Source of the DNA: Oscillospiraceae bacterium
Lineage (GTDB): Bacteria; Bacillota; Clostridia; Saccharofermentanales; Saccharofermentanaceae
Length of the DNA stretch: 7,602 bases
NCBI GenBank assembly: GCA_902767145.1
Contig: CACXGG010000022.1
Coordinates: forward strand, 1-7,602
Reading direction: 5' to 3'
Position 1 is the first letter of the stretch; each line of letters begins with the position of its first letter. The notes beneath the pieces were generated by a model. It saw only the letters and a list, made by a program, of their open reading frames with translations. It was not told where the DNA came from and ran no database searches. This document shows, piece after piece, positions 5,206 to 7,602 of the stretch. Both the position numbers and the translations under genes were made by a program.

Positions 5206-6723
5206 ATGAAACTTGCCGGTATATTTGGGAACAGGATGGTACTTCAGAGAGACCGGGAAAATCATATCTTCGGTCATGAGGATAAGGCTGACAAGGTGGA
5301 GGTCTCCTTTGAGGGGAATACCTATACAGGCAATGTCACAGACGGAAAGTTTGATGTCGTGATCCCGCCCACGGGCGTAAGGCTCGATGTAGATATCACC
5401 GTCAGGGGAAGCGATACTGTGGTCCTCAGGGAGGTATGCTTCGGAGATGTATTCCTCCTTTCAGGGCAGTCCAATATGCAGCTTCCGGTCTACAGGACCT
5501 TTGATGTCTCCTATGATCTTGTCTATAAAAAAGAATATCCTTATATACGTGAATATGTCCTGAACCCTGCCAGGGATTATCTTGAAGATGATGAATATGA
5601 ACTTCCTGATACTCCATGGATCTGCGCAGTCCCCGGGCAGGTGGAGAATATGAGCGCCTATGGATTCTATACATTCAGGAATCTGTATGAGAGCCTGGGG
5701 ATACCCTTCGGTCTCATCCTCAACGCCCAGGGCGGATCCACCGTGGAGGCCTGGCTTCCTGAAGAGAACATTAAGCAGTTCCCTGATCTTTATAAGATGA
5801 TCGAAGAGTACAGGGGAAGGGGAGTTCTTTCCTCATATCTCGACGCGCAGGAGAAGAGGACCCGGGACTGGAGAGACAGCCTTAGGAAGTTTGATGAGAA
5901 CGAGTACTCGAAGAGCATCCCTGCGGGAGCCATCGATGTGGACCTTCCAAGAGTGGTGGACAACATCACGGGAAGTGTCTGGTTCTTCAAGGAGATAACA
6001 TTAAACACAACGATAGATGAGCCCGGAGCATTCGTTTATATGGGCAGGCTCATCGATGCCGACAACGTCTACATAAACGGAAAAGAGATCGGCAGCACCG
6101 GATATCAGTATCCGCCACGAAAATACAAGTTCGATGCATCCGTCCTTCAGGAGGGAAAGAATATCATCGCCGTAAGGCTCATCGTGGAGAGGCGTAAAGG
6201 CGCCTTCGTTCCATATTATCCTTATTACCTTGAATATAAAGGGGAGAGGATAGAATTAAACGGCAGGTGGAAGATGATAAGGGAATGTCCCTCTGAACCT
6301 TATGTTCCCGGAAAGATGCTGGTGGAGTTCCCCTCACTCCTTTACAAGTCCTCCATTTATCCCGTCAGGAATGTGACACTCAAGGGGATCATGTGGTATC
6401 AGGGCGAATCTAACTCCGGTGATCCGTTGGATTATGATAAGAAGTTTGCTTTAATGGTAGACAGATGGAGAAAGGTATTTGGAGGGGAAATACCTGTTCT
6501 TACGACAGAGCTCGTCGATACCCTTGAGCCGCTTGCAGGAGAGACAGAAGTCCCTTCCGGCTGGAGGGAGATCCAGAGGCAGCAGCGTGAAGCTGAACAG
6601 ATGGTACCTAATTGCAGGTGCGTTCGGGCATCTGACCTGGGTCAGGTCTATGAGCTACATCCCCAGAGGAAGAAGGAACTGGGGGACAGGGCTTCAGCCA
6701 TTATTCTCAACTGGATCTACTAA
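5206..6723 (+). CDS. Cytoplasmic SASA-family carbohydrate acetylesterase (sialate O-acetylesterase-like)
   Basis: A 505-residue SGNH-fold esterase. Residues 1-75 are a small beta domain with the usual NRMVLQRD start. Residues 81-91 carry the nucleophile motif SGQSNM (S89). GGSTVEAW (176-183) and GIMWYQGESN (394-403) are the conserved middle blocks, and D477 with H485 (DLGQVYELHPQ) completes the triad. A jelly-roll, galactose-binding-like domain is inserted at about 250-330, typical of bacterial members. There is no signal peptide, so it acts inside the cell. The family removes O-acetyl groups from sialate, xylan or other sugars. Beside uxuA/uxuB and an importer, an acetylated uronate oligosaccharide is the likely substrate (inference). 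Start choice: a TTG at 5194 would add MEGA, but it overlaps the GGAGG at 5196-5200, which serves the ATG at 5206 with 5-base spacing. No frameshift or missing catalytic residue is seen. Confidence 0.87.
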   Translation: MKLAGIFGNRMVLQRDRENHIFGHEDKADKVEVSFEGNTYTGNVTDGKFDVVIPPTGVRLDVDITVRGSDTVVLREVCFGDVFLLSGQSNMQLPVYRTFDVSYDLVYKKEYPYIREYVLNPARDYLEDDEYELPDTPWICAVPGQVENMSAYGFYTFRNLYESLGIPFGLILNAQGGSTVEAWLPEENIKQFPDLYKMIEEYRGRGVLSSYLDAQEKRTRDWRDSLRKFDENEYSKSIPAGAIDVDLPRVVDNITGSVWFFKEITLNTTIDEPGAFVYMGRLIDADNVYINGKEIGSTGYQYPPRKYKFDASVLQEGKNIIAVRLIVERRKGAFVPYYPYYLEYKGERIELNGRWKMIRECPSEPYVPGKMLVEFPSLLYKSSIYPVRNVTLKGIMWYQGESNSGDPLDYDKKFALMVDRWRKVFGGEIPVLTTELVDTLEPLAGETEVPSGWREIQRQQREAEQMVPNCRCVRASDLGQVYELHPQRKKELGDRASAIILNWIY

Positions 6724-6726
6724 TTA

Positions 6727-6751
6727 CACAAATTTGCCGAAACTATTTGTG
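6727..6751. repeat. Short inverted repeat after the esterase gene
   Basis: CACAAAT (6727-6733) and ATTTGTG (6745-6751) form 7-bp arms around an 11-base loop, four bases after the esterase stop codon. There is no T run directly after it, so it is at best a weak terminator or transcript-end structure. Whether the esterase and the permease are cotranscribed remains open. Confidence 0.35.
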
Positions 6752-6793
6752 CACATTAGACATCCAATCCCCTTTTTATTTGAGTTATTTATA

Positions 6794-6822
6794 TTGACAT
6801 ATCACAAAGGCTGTGATAAATT
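6794..6822 (+). promoter_or_regulatory. Promoter of the ABC permease operon (TTGACA-17-TAAATT)
   Basis: A perfect -35 TTGACA (6794-6799) is followed after 17 bases by TAAATT (6817-6822, 4/6). The start would be near 6829, leaving a leader of about 50 bases before the permease ATG. The operator-like palindrome at 6838-6849 lies just downstream of the start, and another inverted repeat fills the spacer. A later pair (TTTACA at 6826, TTAAAA at 6850) is weaker. Confidence 0.55.
6800..6818. promoter_or_regulatory. Inverted repeat TATCACA-N5-TGTGATA inside the permease promoter
   Basis: Perfect 7-bp arms (6800-6806 and 6812-6818) are separated by AAGGC. The repeat begins directly after the -35 hexamer and reaches into the -10. 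The position suits a repressor site, and the sequence differs from the CTAGTATACTAG-type sites, suggesting a second regulator. A hairpin role is unlikely because it lies upstream of the predicted transcript start. Confidence 0.5.
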
Positions 6823-6837
6823 GAGTTTACAAGTAGT

Positions 6838-6849
6838 CTAGTATGCAAG
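6838..6849. promoter_or_regulatory. Palindromic operator before the ABC permease gene
   Basis: CTAGTATGCAAG matches the ideal CTAGTATACTAG at 10 of 12 positions. It is part of a 19-base block (6826-6844) that matches the uxuA promoter region at 18 positions. It lies about 10 bases downstream of the predicted transcript start, where a bound protein would block elongation or initiation. Confidence 0.58.
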
Positions 6850-6878
6850 TTAAAACATACAAGAAAGGCGTTGGTGTT

Positions 6879-7602
6879 ATGTATAAGAATGGAACACAAC
6901 TGAGCACTTGGAACCCGAAGGAGAAGACTAAGAAAGAAGTCTTCAAGAAGAGCATGAGTAAGTACTGGCAGCTCTATCTCATGGTACTGATCCCGGTAGT
7001 TTATTATGTAATATTCCGATATGTACCTATGTTCGGTAATATTATCGCTTTCAGAAAGTATACGGCCGGCGGTAATATCTTCGGTGAAAAGTGGACAGGA
7101 CTGCGTTACTTCAAGCAGTTCATAGGTGATAAGGCCTTCTGGTCCGCTTTTGCCAATACTCTTATTATCAATATAGAGTTCCTGGCATTCAGATTCCCTC
7201 TTACACTTATCTTTGCACTTCTCATAAACGAGATCAGGAACCTTCACTGGAAGAAGTTCGTTCAGACAGTTTCCTACCTTCCTCACTTCATATCCATCGT
7301 TATCGTTGCCGGTATGATCAAGGAACTCGTTTCATCCACACCTCCCATGGGTCCCATCAACTCATTCATCGTTTCCATGGGCGGCACATCCATTGCATTT
7401 ATCCAGGTGGCAAAATGGTTCAGGACCATCTTCATCGTGTCAGGTCTCTGGCAGAGCCTTGGCTGGGGTACCATACTTTACCTCGCTGCCATCTCAGGTA
7501 TCAATCCTTCCCTCTATGAGGCTGCAGAGGTTGACGGTGCCAACCACTTCCAGAGAGTATGGCACGTTACACTCCCTTGTATCCTTCCCACCATCACGAC
7601 AC
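6879..7602 (+). CDS. Sugar ABC transporter permease, LplB-type (CUT1 family), partial
   Basis: The reading frame is open from ATG 6879 to the window end: 241 complete codons with no stop, so the C-terminus is missing. The protein begins MYKNGTQLSTWNPKEK, has a basic N-terminal stretch, then hydrophobic segments at about 31-50, 90-117, 133-150 and 182-205. The permease EAA motif, which contacts the ATPase, is present at about 213-232 (YEAAEVDGANHF, then VTLP). RYVPMFGNIIAFRKY (47-61) and the preceding membrane segment are typical of the LplB/COG4209 group, whose members import oligosaccharides, often uronate- or rhamnose-containing, together with a second permease and a lipoprotein binding protein. 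Family members are about 300 residues, so roughly 60 are lost. The ribosome site AGAAAGG ends ten bases before ATG. The promoter and two palindromes upstream suggest regulated expression with the uxu genes. Confidence 0.92.
   Translation, partial: MYKNGTQLSTWNPKEKTKKEVFKKSMSKYWQLYLMVLIPVVYYVIFRYVPMFGNIIAFRKYTAGGNIFGEKWTGLRYFKQFIGDKAFWSAFANTLIINIEFLAFRFPLTLIFALLINEIRNLHWKKFVQTVSYLPHFISIVIVAGMIKELVSSTPPMGPINSFIVSMGGTSIAFIQVAKWFRTIFIVSGLWQSLGWGTILYLAAISGINPSLYEAAEVDGANHFQRVWHVTLPCILPTITT

Noticed and set aside
5194..5208. TTG start at 5194 for the esterase (adds MEGA)
   Set aside because: The TTG overlaps the GGAGG that is correctly spaced for the ATG at 5206, and it has no ribosome site of its own.
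6748..6755. TGTGCACA palindrome
   Set aside because: Eight bases only, single copy, not placed at a promoter; expected by chance in AT-rich intergenic DNA.
6789..7286. Minus-strand 165-codon open frame
   Set aside because: Antisense to the permease gene, whose EAA motif and membrane segments are clear; no family features on the minus strand.

Overview
The window looks like part of a sugar-acid utilisation locus from a low-to-moderate GC Firmicute, most likely a gut or rumen clostridium (Lachnospiraceae/Oscillospiraceae type). The evidence is the strong GGAGG-type ribosome sites, the short Gram-positive form of mannonate dehydratase, a DUF624 (YesL-type) membrane protein, and an LplB-type sugar ABC permease. 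The taxon is an inference from gene content; there is no rRNA or other marker.

Layout. At the left edge is an unrelated plus-strand gene for a small zinc-ribbon membrane protein (20-451). It is separated from the rest by a bidirectional hairpin terminator (493-529). From 5066 down to 546 five genes run on the minus strand: a DUF624 membrane protein, a translationally coupled 117-residue membrane protein of unknown function, uxuA (mannonate dehydratase), uxuB (fructuronate reductase / mannonate oxidoreductase) and a GntR/FCD regulator. Divergent from them, on the plus strand, are a cytoplasmic SASA/sialate O-acetylesterase-like esterase (5206-6723) and the first 241 codons of a CUT1 sugar ABC permease (6879 to the window end). 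The permease runs off the edge.

How it fits together. UxuB interconverts D-fructuronate and D-mannonate, and UxuA dehydrates D-mannonate to 2-keto-3-deoxygluconate; these are the middle steps of glucuronate breakdown. The permease probably belongs to an importer of uronate-containing oligosaccharides, and the esterase (no signal peptide) could remove acetyl groups from them after uptake. Uronate isomerase, KDG kinase, KDPG aldolase, the second permease, the binding protein and any glycosidase are not in the window.

Regulation. The most notable signal is a palindrome close to CTAGTATACTAG that recurs at the three main control regions: over the -10 of the uxuA promoter (4017-4028), just before the esterase ribosome site (5182-5193, with a weaker copy at 5149-5160 in the spacer of the divergent DUF624 promoter), and just downstream of the permease promoter (6838-6849). 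The simplest reading is a local regulon controlled by the GntR/FCD protein encoded at the end of the uxu operon. No wholly new type of system is evident. The less explained items are the 117-residue membrane protein, the esterase inside a uronate regulon, and a second, different inverted repeat in the permease promoter.
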